NCBI GenBank assembly: GCA_022791755.1
Contig: JAAVZR010000031.1
Location: forward strand, 71,830 to 131,571
Length of the DNA: 59,742 bases
Source: Lachnospiraceae bacterium
GTDB lineage: Bacteria; Bacillota; Clostridia; Lachnospirales; Lachnospiraceae
Direction: 5' to 3'
Shown: positions 44,745 to 53,055 of the stretch, one piece after another
Numbering within the stretch: the stretch's first letter is position 1
How the letters are laid out: each line of letters starts with the position of its first letter
The notes under the pieces: model-generated
Told to the model about the DNA's origin: nothing
The model's input: the letters and a program-made list of their open reading frames with translations, nothing else
The model's database searches: none
Position numbers and translations under genes: made by a program

Positions 44745-47102
44745 ATGCATAGAAGAGAAAAACGCTTATTTTTAAGATATGATGAATGGATTGTTATTTT
44801 GTTTTTTGTCTTGTTTTTTCTGTTTGGATGTTTGACCTACAAGGATTATGGAATTTCTTCCGATGAGGCAGTTCAGCGAAGACACAGCCTTGTTACTTAT
44901 AATGAGCTGTTTCTGAAAGACCAGGTATATCAGACTCCCACCATTGATACGGAAGCGCTTCCTCCTTTAAAAGAATATGGTATAAATTATGGTGTGATCC
45001 TGCAACTCCCGTTGGTATTTATAGAACATTTGAATCATTTCGAGATGACATATCAGGAGATTTATACGGTCAGACACCTGTATAATTTTTGCTGGTTTTT
45101 TGTGTCATCCGTTTTTTTCTACCACATAGCGCTGATCTTTACAGGCGGAAGACGGCGGGAGGCTCTGATAGGAACGATCATCTATGTGCTTTGTCCCCGC
45201 ACGTTGGCAGATTCTTTTTATAACATTAAAGACAGCCTGTGTCTTTCGTTGTTTACGATCAGTATATATTATGGAATCCGGCTGATCCAAAAGCTTTCAA
45301 TAAAAAATGTGCTGTTGTTCGTAGTATTCTCCGCCCTGTGTGCATCCAGCCGTATCGTGGGGGGAGTGGTAGTTGCTGCCTGTCTGTTCGTGATTGTAAT
45401 AAAGAGTTTTCAGGAGAAGACCTGGAAGAAACTTTTGGCATACGGCGCCTTGACAGGGGGCCTTTTTCTGGGAGCATTTATTTTGCTCAGTCCGAATGCG
45501 TGGGAAAATATCCCTCAGACGCTGATGAAAATCATACGGACATTTAGCAATTACACTTTGTGGGATGCGGATGTTCTTTATATGGGACAGTGGATACATG
45601 GGTCGAAGTTGCCGTGGCATTATCTGTTTGTATGGATTGGGACCACGGTCCCTGCAACGTATTTGTTTTTTATGTTTATCGGTCTGGGCGGCGCAGGAAG
45701 ATATTGTATCAGGCAAAAAAAATCGGTAAGAAGTGAAAAAAAATGGCTATATTTGTTTTTGTATCTGATCCTGATTATTCCTTTTGCTTATGTTATTATA
45801 GTCAGACCTGTACTGTATAATGGCTGGCGGCATTTCTATTTCATGTATTCTGTCATTGCATGTTGGGCGGTGGTTGGCCTGCATATGTTTTTAAAGGCAG
45901 ATTTGAAACATGTTCTGAAGGTATCGGGATTGACAGTCCTGGGGGCTGTTTTGGTATACCTGTCACTGTGGATCATTAAGAATCATCCTTATGGGTATGT
46001 ATATTACAATCCTTGGATCAGGTGGTATGCGGAGGACCATTTTCAGAGGGATTACTGGTATGTGTCGGAGACGAATGCATTTAAATATATACTTGAGGAA
46101 TGCAATGAAGAATATATAAATGTTTTTGCTCACCAGGGATATACGTGGTTTTTTGACAGTGAAGAGGGAAACCCTTTTCATATCGTATCTTCCCGGGAAG
46201 TGGCAGATTATGTGGTGGGAGACGAGAATGATTTTGAGGAGTCTTATTTATATACCAGGGAAAAAGACATTAGGGCTGGCGGTATGGTCATAAGAAGCAT
46301 ATATAACAGAATTTATGACATTACCAGGGCTTTTCAGCTTGTCATTGGCAGGGAAAGCGCCGAGTATGAGCTAAACGGGATTCGATGGAGCGACGAGAGC
46401 TCACCTACGGAAAAAATTTATATTGGCGAATTAAATGAAACCATTGCCGCGGATCTTGTGGCGGCCGTCGTTTCTGACAACACACTTTTAGAGGAAGGAA
46501 AATTGGAGGTCAGTGTGTCCGATGACGGAATAAATTGGCATAATCTCCGAAACTGTCCGAAATATTCAGAATATGACACGAGAATCTCCGCGGAATGCGT
46601 AGTTTATGAGTTTGACTATATTAAAATTACGTATGATAAAGCCTATGAGGATGAGGCGTGGGTCAGACTGGTTTTATGTGAATACCGGCAAAAAAATTTT
46701 AGAAGCAGGAGGAATCCTACGGTAGCTGAAATAGAGAGTAACGTGGAGAGGGCATCCGATCTTTATGCGATGGTTGACGGAAATATGGGCACCCGGTGGG
46801 AATCCTCCAGACAGCAAGAAGGAATGTATGTGGAAGTGACTCTGGATGACGTATACCTTCTATCAGGTGCGAAGCTGGAAACGGAAGAAAGTCCATGGGA
46901 TTATCCGCGCAATTTGAAAATATCTGTTTCCAATGATAAAGAAAACTGGGTTGAATTACAGGTATCCACAAGCGATAATCAAACCTATGCATTTTCCCCG
47001 GTGGAATGCCGGTATTTGAAGTTGGAATTGGGAAAGACAGAGGAAAATGTGTCATCTAATTGGTCTATATATGAGTTGAGGTTATTTACGGTAATGGAGT
47101 AG
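44745..47102 (+). CDS. GT-C-like membrane protein with C-terminal discoidin (F5/8 type C) domains
   Basis: A 785-residue protein. I chose ATG 44745, eight bases after GGAG; ATG 44697 lies too close to the predicted transcription start. About eleven helices cover residues ~10-430, with GISSDEAVQRRHSLVTYNEL as the GT39-like first loop. The tail has two beta modules. The first (~540-640) contains LEVSVSDDGINWHNL. The second (~650-785) is a clear F5/8C domain with MVDGNMGTRWESS, NLKISVSNDKENWVEL, CRYLKLELG and NWSIYELRLF. The tail should lie outside the cell membrane and may hold the acceptor glycan. This fusion is unusual. Confidence 0.82.
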   Translation: MHRREKRLFLRYDEWIVILFFVLFFLFGCLTYKDYGISSDEAVQRRHSLVTYNELFLKDQVYQTPTIDTEALPPLKEYGINYGVILQLPLVFIEHLNHFEMTYQEIYTVRHLYNFCWFFVSSVFFYHIALIFTGGRRREALIGTIIYVLCPRTLADSFYNIKDSLCLSLFTISIYYGIRLIQKLSIKNVLLFVVFSALCASSRIVGGVVVAACLFVIVIKSFQEKTWKKLLAYGALTGGLFLGAFILLSPNAWENIPQTLMKIIRTFSNYTLWDADVLYMGQWIHGSKLPWHYLFVWIGTTVPATYLFFMFIGLGGAGRYCIRQKKSVRSEKKWLYLFLYLILIIPFAYVIIVRPVLYNGWRHFYFMYSVIACWAVVGLHMFLKADLKHVLKVSGLTVLGAVLVYLSLWIIKNHPYGYVYYNPWIRWYAEDHFQRDYWYVSETNAFKYILEECNEEYINVFAHQGYTWFFDSEEGNPFHIVSSREVADYVVGDENDFEESYLYTREKDIRAGGMVIRSIYNRIYDITRAFQLVIGRESAEYELNGIRWSDESSPTEKIYIGELNETIAADLVAAVVSDNTLLEEGKLEVSVSDDGINWHNLRNCPKYSEYDTRISAECVVYEFDYIKITYDKAYEDEAWVRLVLCEYRQKNFRSRRNPTVAEIESNVERASDLYAMVDGNMGTRWESSRQQEGMYVEVTLDDVYLLSGAKLETEESPWDYPRNLKISVSNDKENWVELQVSTSDNQTYAFSPVECRYLKLELGKTEENVSSNWSIYELRLFTVME

Positions 47103-47138
47103 TCAGAGGAAAACAGCCTGTAAAGAGGGTTAAAATTT

Positions 47139-48068
47139 ATGAAAAATAAGATATCAGTTATTGTGCCGATGTATAATGAAGAGAGCTCCATAAAAAAGCT
47201 TTATGAAAAAATCGTTGAAAGTATAAAGGAGTATTCATTATATGAAATAATTTTTGTAGATGACGGTTCCGCCGACGCCTCAACCCAAAAAGTAAAGGAG
47301 CTGAGAACAGAAGATCAAAATGTTCGTCTGATTGTGTTTCGTAAGAATTTTGGCAAAGCGGCCGCCCTGCAGGCAGGCTTTCGAAATTGTTCGGGAGACA
47401 TTATCATCACAATGGATGCGGATCTTCAGGATGATCCAAAGGAGATTCCGCGTTTCGTTGCAAAGCTGGAGGAGGGGTATGATCTGGTATCCGGCTGGAA
47501 GAAGAAAAGGAATGATCCGCTGGAGAAACGTCTGCCTTCCAAGCTTTTTAATAAAGTGACGTCTCATCTGTCCGGCGTTCATCTGCATGACTTTAATTGT
47601 GGCTTTAAGGCGTACCGCCGGGAAGTGGTGGACAGCATAGATGTGTACGGAGAGCTGCACCGGTATATACCCGTTTTGGCATATCGCAAGGGGTTTCGCA
47701 TTGCGGAGATCGAGGTGGAACACCACGCCAGAGAGTTTGGAAAGTCCAAATATGGATTTGAGCGCTATCTGAGAGGGCTGTTTGACTCTATGACAGTGGC
47801 ATTTCTGGGCAGATTTTACGATCGGCCGATGTATTTTTTTGGAAAGATCGGATTGGTCCTGTGTGTGCTGGGAGGAATGATCTGTGCGTATTTAACCGCT
47901 TTATGGTTTATGGGACAAGGGATCGGTAACAGACCATTGCTTCTGCTGGGGGTGCTGCTTTTGATCTTGGGGGTCCAGATGTTTTCCACGGGATTTATAG
48001 GAGATATGTTGGTAGACGCAACATATCGTGATCGCTATAATGAGTCGCATATTAAAGAAAAGATATAG
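47139..48068 (+). CDS. GtrB/DPM1-like polyprenyl-phosphate glycosyltransferase
   Basis: A 309-residue GT2: VIVPMYNEESSIKKLYEKI, IFVDDGSADAS, MDADLQDDPKEI (metal site), HDFNCGFKAYRREV and two C-terminal helices. The HDFNCGFKAY segment marks the branch close to archaeal-type DPM synthases. It follows the discoidin-GT-C gene by 36 bases and is its likely donor-making partner. Confidence 0.92.
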   Translation: MKNKISVIVPMYNEESSIKKLYEKIVESIKEYSLYEIIFVDDGSADASTQKVKELRTEDQNVRLIVFRKNFGKAAALQAGFRNCSGDIIITMDADLQDDPKEIPRFVAKLEEGYDLVSGWKKKRNDPLEKRLPSKLFNKVTSHLSGVHLHDFNCGFKAYRREVVDSIDVYGELHRYIPVLAYRKGFRIAEIEVEHHAREFGKSKYGFERYLRGLFDSMTVAFLGRFYDRPMYFFGKIGLVLCVLGGMICAYLTALWFMGQGIGNRPLLLLGVLLLILGVQMFSTGFIGDMLVDATYRDRYNESHIKEKI

Positions 48069-48082
48069 ACAGGCGCAGAGAT

Positions 48083-49228
48083 ATGTCAAGGTTAAAGAGA
48101 ATTGTTCTGATAGGCCCGGTTTATCCATATAAAGGTGGGATTTCACATTATACAGGGCTTTTATGCAAGGCTTTGAGAAAAAAATATGATGTGATTATGG
48201 TATCTTACAAGATGCAGTATCCAAAGCTTTTATTTAAAAAAGAGCAAAGAGATTTCAGCAATGACAGTTTCAGGATTGAGGATACAAAATTCTGGTTAAA
48301 TACGGCGAATCCTTTTAACATAGTAAACACGGCTTTCAAGATTCGGCGGCTTAAGCCGGATCTGGTGATTTTTCAGTGGTGGCATCCTTATTTTGCTCCA
48401 TGCTATTGGATTTTGTCAAATATTTTGGGGCAGACAGAGAGATTGTTTGTGTGCCATAATGTTTTTCCTCATGAGAGATTTCCAATGGACAGGTTTCTTA
48501 CCAAAATGGTAATGAACTGTGGAAATCTGTTCATTACTCATTCAAAAGCGGATTTGGCAGAACTGAAGAATATTCGAAAGAGTGCAAAGGGGTTAGCTGC
48601 CGTGCACCCCACATACAATGCGTTTAAAATTACAGGAATAAATTGCGAACAGGCCAGGGAACAGCTAAAGGTGAAAGCAGAAGAGAAGATGCTTTTGTTT
48701 TTTGGTTTTGTACGGCCCTATAAAGGACTTGATTATTTATTGGAAGCATTGCCTTTCGTAAAAGGAAGCCTGCCGGATGTATGTCTTTGGATTGTAGGTG
48801 ATTTTGGTGAGGCTCGGGATTATTATTTAGAAAAAATAAAAGAACTGGAAATTGAGAATATAGTTAGGGTGGTGGAAGGATATATCCCGGATCGTGATGT
48901 GGAGCCCTATTTTGCTGCCTGCGATCTGGTAGTACTGCCATATGTGTCGGCAACACAGAGCGGAATCGCACAGATTGCCTATGGTTTTGATAAGCCGGTG
49001 ATTGCTACCGGAGTAGGCGGTTTGCCGGAAGTGGTACTGGATGGAAAGACAGGCTATATTGTCACGCCAAGAAACGCAACTGAATTAGCAGAGAAGATTA
49101 TCCGTTTCTTTGAAGAAGATAGAGAGAAAGAGTTTTCCGCCAATGTAGCGGCAGAGGCAGGGAAGTATTCCTGGGAGGTTATGGCAGATAATATTGAGAA
49201 GCTGTGGCAAGAGCGGGGACAGAAGTAA
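48083..49228 (+). CDS. GT4 family glycosyltransferase
   Basis: A 381-residue GT-B enzyme: GPVYPYKGGISHYTGLLCKA at the start, GFVRPYKGLDYLLEALPFV and PYVSATQSGIAQIAYGFDKP in the donor domain. The EX7E glutamates are replaced by SATQSGIAQIA, as in a known GT4 branch with S/T-x-S-G-I-x-Q. It probably adds a cytoplasmic sugar before flipping by the Wzx gene that follows four bases downstream. Confidence 0.9.
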   Translation: MSRLKRIVLIGPVYPYKGGISHYTGLLCKALRKKYDVIMVSYKMQYPKLLFKKEQRDFSNDSFRIEDTKFWLNTANPFNIVNTAFKIRRLKPDLVIFQWWHPYFAPCYWILSNILGQTERLFVCHNVFPHERFPMDRFLTKMVMNCGNLFITHSKADLAELKNIRKSAKGLAAVHPTYNAFKITGINCEQAREQLKVKAEEKMLLFFGFVRPYKGLDYLLEALPFVKGSLPDVCLWIVGDFGEARDYYLEKIKELEIENIVRVVEGYIPDRDVEPYFAACDLVVLPYVSATQSGIAQIAYGFDKPVIATGVGGLPEVVLDGKTGYIVTPRNATELAEKIIRFFEEDREKEFSANVAAEAGKYSWEVMADNIEKLWQERGQK

Positions 49229-49232
49229 GGGT

Positions 49233-50678
49233 ATGTCATATAAATTGGACAAAAAAATTATTAATAATTTTGTGTTTCAAAGCTTGTTTCAACTGGTGGC
49301 GATTCTGGTTCCTGTTATTACAACGCCGCATCTGTGCCGGACAATCGGAGCCGCAGGAATTGGAGATTACAGCTATACTTATACGGTAGGAACATACTTT
49401 GCTATGTTCTGTTTGCTGGGAATGAACACATATGGGAATCGGGAATGTGCATATGTGCGGGATGATAAAAAGAAATTAAGCCGGGTATTCTGGGAGGTAT
49501 ATGGTGTACAGCTTCTGACCAGTACATTGGCTGTGCTTGCTTTTTTGATTTTTGTAGTGTTTTTTGCTAAACGTTGCCAGGATTTTCTTTGGCTCCAGAC
49601 GATTTATATCATTGGCTGCGCGCTGGATGTAACCTGGCTTTTCTACGGACTGGAGGATTTCGGGAAAATAGTATTCCGGAACATTTTGGTTAAAATAGCC
49701 GTAATGACTGCCATTTTGACATTGGTGCGGACTCCTGATGATACCTGGCTGTATGTTCTCATAATGTCGTTGTCAATTTTGGCGTCACAATTGGTGTTAT
49801 GGCCATTTGTACGACAGGAGATCGTGATTGTGAAACCGGAGTGGCCGGCGGTCAAATCACGGATTTGGCCGGCCCTTCGTGTATCGGGGCCGCAGCTTTG
49901 TTATTATGTATATATAGGGATTAATAAGCTGCTGGTAGCACATATGATTGGGATGGACGCGGTAGCTTACTTGTCAAATGCGGAGGGAATGTCGCGTTTG
50001 CCGGCGGGGGTCGTGACAGCACTGGCGGCAGTGCTGCTCCCTAGAGTCAGTAACTTGTATGCAAAAGGAGAGTATCAGAGAGAACATCCGCTTGTCCGGG
50101 GAGGAATACAGATTACGATGGCGATAGCTCTTCCATGTGCTTTCGGTTTATCGGCTATTGCAGAGAGTATGGTTCCATGGTATTATGGGGAAGAATTTTT
50201 AGTTTGTGGCACAATGATTCATGTTATGGCTTTTCTGATTTTGTTTGTTGCCTGGGGAGAAGTTTTGCAGTCTCAGTATCTGGTACCCACTCATCAGGAT
50301 AAAGTGCTTTTAGAAGCATCTGTTATGGGAATTGCAGTCAGCATGTTGTCTAATTTGGTGTTAATATATTTTTATGGAGTGGAAGGAGCCGGATATGCGA
50401 TTCTTATAACAGAAGGAACCATGGTGGCTTATAAAACATGGTGCAGCCGGCGGGGGATCAGTTTCTGGAAAATGCTTAAAGAGGTTGTTCCTTTTATCGT
50501 GGCGGCAATCATAATGTACATTGTAGTAAGCTATTTGGGAAGACATATGGCGGGAGCAACGCCAATGATAACAATAAAACAGATTTTGGTTGGCGGGTGC
50601 GTATATGCAGCCTGTGCAGGTATGGGGCTTTTAATAAAAAACAGGAAAAGGGCAGTAGGCGGCAGGAAAGCAGGGTGA
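49233..50678 (+). CDS. wzx: Wzx-type polysaccharide flippase
   Basis: A 481-residue protein with about 12-14 membrane helices of the MVF/PST family. The N-terminal NFVFQSLFQLVAILVPVITT, GAAGIGDYSYTYTVGTYFAM and later ARRVSNLY-like segment (LLPRVSNLYAKG) are family features. It should move the undecaprenyl-linked repeat unit to the outer face. It is the only Wzx in the window. Its stop codon overlaps the polymerase start (GTGA). Confidence 0.92.
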   Translation: MSYKLDKKIINNFVFQSLFQLVAILVPVITTPHLCRTIGAAGIGDYSYTYTVGTYFAMFCLLGMNTYGNRECAYVRDDKKKLSRVFWEVYGVQLLTSTLAVLAFLIFVVFFAKRCQDFLWLQTIYIIGCALDVTWLFYGLEDFGKIVFRNILVKIAVMTAILTLVRTPDDTWLYVLIMSLSILASQLVLWPFVRQEIVIVKPEWPAVKSRIWPALRVSGPQLCYYVYIGINKLLVAHMIGMDAVAYLSNAEGMSRLPAGVVTALAAVLLPRVSNLYAKGEYQREHPLVRGGIQITMAIALPCAFGLSAIAESMVPWYYGEEFLVCGTMIHVMAFLILFVAWGEVLQSQYLVPTHQDKVLLEASVMGIAVSMLSNLVLIYFYGVEGAGYAILITEGTMVAYKTWCSRRGISFWKMLKEVVPFIVAAIIMYIVVSYLGRHMAGATPMITIKQILVGGCVYAACAGMGLLIKNRKRAVGGRKAG

Positions 50679-51850
50679 TAAAAACGTTACGGAATGATAT
50701 ATGTAAAACAGTGCAAAGAGACAGGCAGGAAAAGTTAAAGACAGTTGCATATATAGGATATTATCTGCTGTTTTTTATATTTTATGGCGGAAAATATTTA
50801 TTAGACGCAATGGGGAAGGAAGCAGTGATATTGGAATATATTTTGCTGCTTTTAGCCTATGTTTGTCTGGGAATTAAAATATTGATGACGGAATATACGC
50901 AAAAAGAAGCGGCCTGTGGATTGGGGCTGCTTGTTCTGGCAGCAGTCAGCTTTATATTTAATAAAAATGAATATTTGGTTACCAATGTGATTTTGCTGCT
51001 CTCATTAAAGGATATAGATTTGGAGGAGATGTTTCGTCAATGCTTTTGGGTCGGCCTGTTTTCCATGCTGATGACGATGCTCTGGTCGATTGAAACAGAA
51101 TTGGGAGGAGGATATCGCTCTTCCAGAGGCTGGTTAGAGGCAGACACCATTAGAATGCGTTATTCATTTGGTTTCAGTACGCCTAATACGTGCCATATGT
51201 ATTTATGGCGTTTGGAGATGTTATATATATTTGGAAATTATTCCAAAATACGATTGCCGCATATTGCCGTAATGATGGCGCTGAATGTAGTATTATATCA
51301 GTTCACTGTTTCGCGCACAGGCTTTCTGGGAACAATGCTTCTCGTATTTTATCTGGGATTTATTAAAATAGCAGAACCTTTGACTGAAAAGCGGAGCTAT
51401 GGGATCATTCTTGCGGCAGTGTATATAATATTCGGCGCTCTTGTATGCTATCTGGTATTTGGAAAGCCAAATGCGGATTTGTTTTGGAAACTGGATGGAA
51501 TACTTAGTAAAAGGCTGAGTCTGGCAGTGGAGCGCGCAGAATGGATTCCACCATCTTTTTTTGGAAATCATTATGTTAGTGATTATAATTACATTGATTG
51601 CGGATGGGTATCTATGCTGTTGCAGTGGGGCGGTCTTTGGTTTGTCCTATACAATGCTGCCATGATAGCTTTGATTCTGAAAGGAACGAGGGATAAAAAA
51701 CCTCAGCTGGCAATGGTGGTTCTTATATCAGGAATATATGGTTTTGGAGAATCCAGTGTGATGGAAAAGGGGGTCGCTTCCATATCTGTGCTGGTGATTG
51801 CGGAATTGTTGTATAGACGGACTGGGAAACAAGTTGACAAAATTGTGTAA
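50675..51850 (+). CDS. Wzy-like O-antigen polymerase
   Basis: A 391-residue protein with about ten helices. I chose GTG 50675, which overlaps the wzx stop and starts just before a basic N-terminus. The pattern, short loops with one larger extracytoplasmic loop (NPDADL-like region, FGNHYVSDYNYIDCGWVSMLLQWGG), matches O-antigen polymerases of the type beside wzx. NYIDCGWVSMLLQWG is a recurrent Wzy loop motif. It should polymerise the repeat units flipped by the upstream protein. Confidence 0.82.
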   Translation: MIKTLRNDICKTVQRDRQEKLKTVAYIGYYLLFFIFYGGKYLLDAMGKEAVILEYILLLLAYVCLGIKILMTEYTQKEAACGLGLLVLAAVSFIFNKNEYLVTNVILLLSLKDIDLEEMFRQCFWVGLFSMLMTMLWSIETELGGGYRSSRGWLEADTIRMRYSFGFSTPNTCHMYLWRLEMLYIFGNYSKIRLPHIAVMMALNVVLYQFTVSRTGFLGTMLLVFYLGFIKIAEPLTEKRSYGIILAAVYIIFGALVCYLVFGKPNADLFWKLDGILSKRLSLAVERAEWIPPSFFGNHYVSDYNYIDCGWVSMLLQWGGLWFVLYNAAMIALILKGTRDKKPQLAMVVLISGIYGFGESSVMEKGVASISVLVIAELLYRRTGKQVDKIV

Positions 51851-51887
51851 CAATATACTTATCAAAGCAACGGAAGGGAGAACCGAG

Positions 51888-52952
51888 ATGAGTGAAACTA
51901 TATGTTATAATGAAATACAGGATTGGAAAGGGGCAGTAGCCTTTGTGCTGCGAAGATGGCTGATATTGGCTTTGATTATAGTTGCTATGGCTGCTGTGTT
52001 TGGACAAATGAGAATCATACAGGGGCCAGAGGCCCTCTACACGGATGCGGAGTTAGAAAATATGCAGCAGCAGATCATCCGAAACAATAGCACCATAGAG
52101 AAAGATGAAGGAAATATTATAGCACAGCAGAATACATTGGAGCAGCAGCAGAAAACGCTGGACTCCTATAAAAGTACACTCGAAGAGTTGCAGCGCCAAC
52201 TGGAGAAAGCGGAGGAGGACAGCATAAGGCTGGATTTGTCCAACCGGATAAATACAACCAACTCTACTATTATGAGTGTGCAGACACAGATCTCTTCCAG
52301 CGAGCAGGCAATCAATAATTTCAATAGTGAAATTGTAACGCTGAAAAGTCAGAATGAAAGCTATCAGGAGAAGTTAGCTTTATCAGAGCAACCTCTGGGA
52401 AAACGTGAACTGGTAAAAAGCGCGGTCATAGGAGGCATTGCAGGGATCTTTTTGGGTGTGATAATTTTGCTGTTATGGTATATATTTTATGGGAAATTAC
52501 AGAGATACTGGGAATTGGAACAAGTATATGGATACGATTTATTGGGATCCGTATATGTCCCTAAGAGAAAAATAGGCCTGGTTTATTATTTGATGAATAA
52601 ATGGGAGGGATATTCTTCAAAACTGGACATAGAAAAAGAATATGATTTGATTGCTGCCCGTATTGAACTTCTGAATTATGGGCAGGAGAAGGCTTTCGCA
52701 GTTACAGGAACAATAAATATTAAGTATTTAGAAGAAGTAGCCGGACACCTGAGAAGATTTTTACCCGAAGAAAACTACACGCTTACAGCCATTCCGAATC
52801 CGGTTCATAATCCGGAGAGCATCAGAGATTTAAAAAAATATACGGTTATCGTAGTAGAAAAACGAAATATTTCACGAAAGCATGAGATCATACAATTAAC
52901 CAAGCTTTTACGGACGGGAAATATAAAAGTGCAGGGAGCTATTGGGGCTTAG
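51888..52952 (+). CDS. Coiled-coil Wzz-like co-polymerase with P-loop-less BY-kinase-like tail
   Basis: A 354-residue protein: helix 1 (23-39), a long Gln/Asn/Glu-rich coiled coil (~53-165), helix 2 (177-199) and a ~150-residue cytoplasmic tail. The tail follows the BY-kinase plan: EYDLIAARIELL as in the linker helix, KAFAVTGTINIKY where Walker A should be, YTVIVVEKRNISRKHEI and VQGAIGA as the last strands. The Walker A lysine and serine are absent. It clearly resembles the protein at 57691 (IAARI, NKWxGY). It ends the wzx-wzy transcript and probably sets chain length. Confidence 0.78.
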   Translation: MSETICYNEIQDWKGAVAFVLRRWLILALIIVAMAAVFGQMRIIQGPEALYTDAELENMQQQIIRNNSTIEKDEGNIIAQQNTLEQQQKTLDSYKSTLEELQRQLEKAEEDSIRLDLSNRINTTNSTIMSVQTQISSSEQAINNFNSEIVTLKSQNESYQEKLALSEQPLGKRELVKSAVIGGIAGIFLGVIILLLWYIFYGKLQRYWELEQVYGYDLLGSVYVPKRKIGLVYYLMNKWEGYSSKLDIEKEYDLIAARIELLNYGQEKAFAVTGTINIKYLEEVAGHLRRFLPEENYTLTAIPNPVHNPESIRDLKKYTVIVVEKRNISRKHEIIQLTKLLRTGNIKVQGAIGA

Positions 52953-53000
52953 AATAAAGTATCGTTTTAAATAGTACTAGCTTTTTCCCCAAAAATAGCG

Positions 53001-53006
53001 TATAAT
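53001..53006 (+). promoter_or_regulatory. Perfect TATAAT before the CapD-like gene
   Basis: TATAAT lies 50 bases before the GTG start, in a 103-base gap. The -35 (TAGCTT at 52978-52983) is weak, so an activator may be needed. An imperfect inverted repeat, GCTATTGGGG (52938-52947) with CCCCAAAAATAGC (52987-52999), surrounds the -35. Confidence 0.35.
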
Positions 53007-53055
53007 AGCAAAGATATTACCTTCAAAAATAAAAGACGATTACGAGGTTTACACA

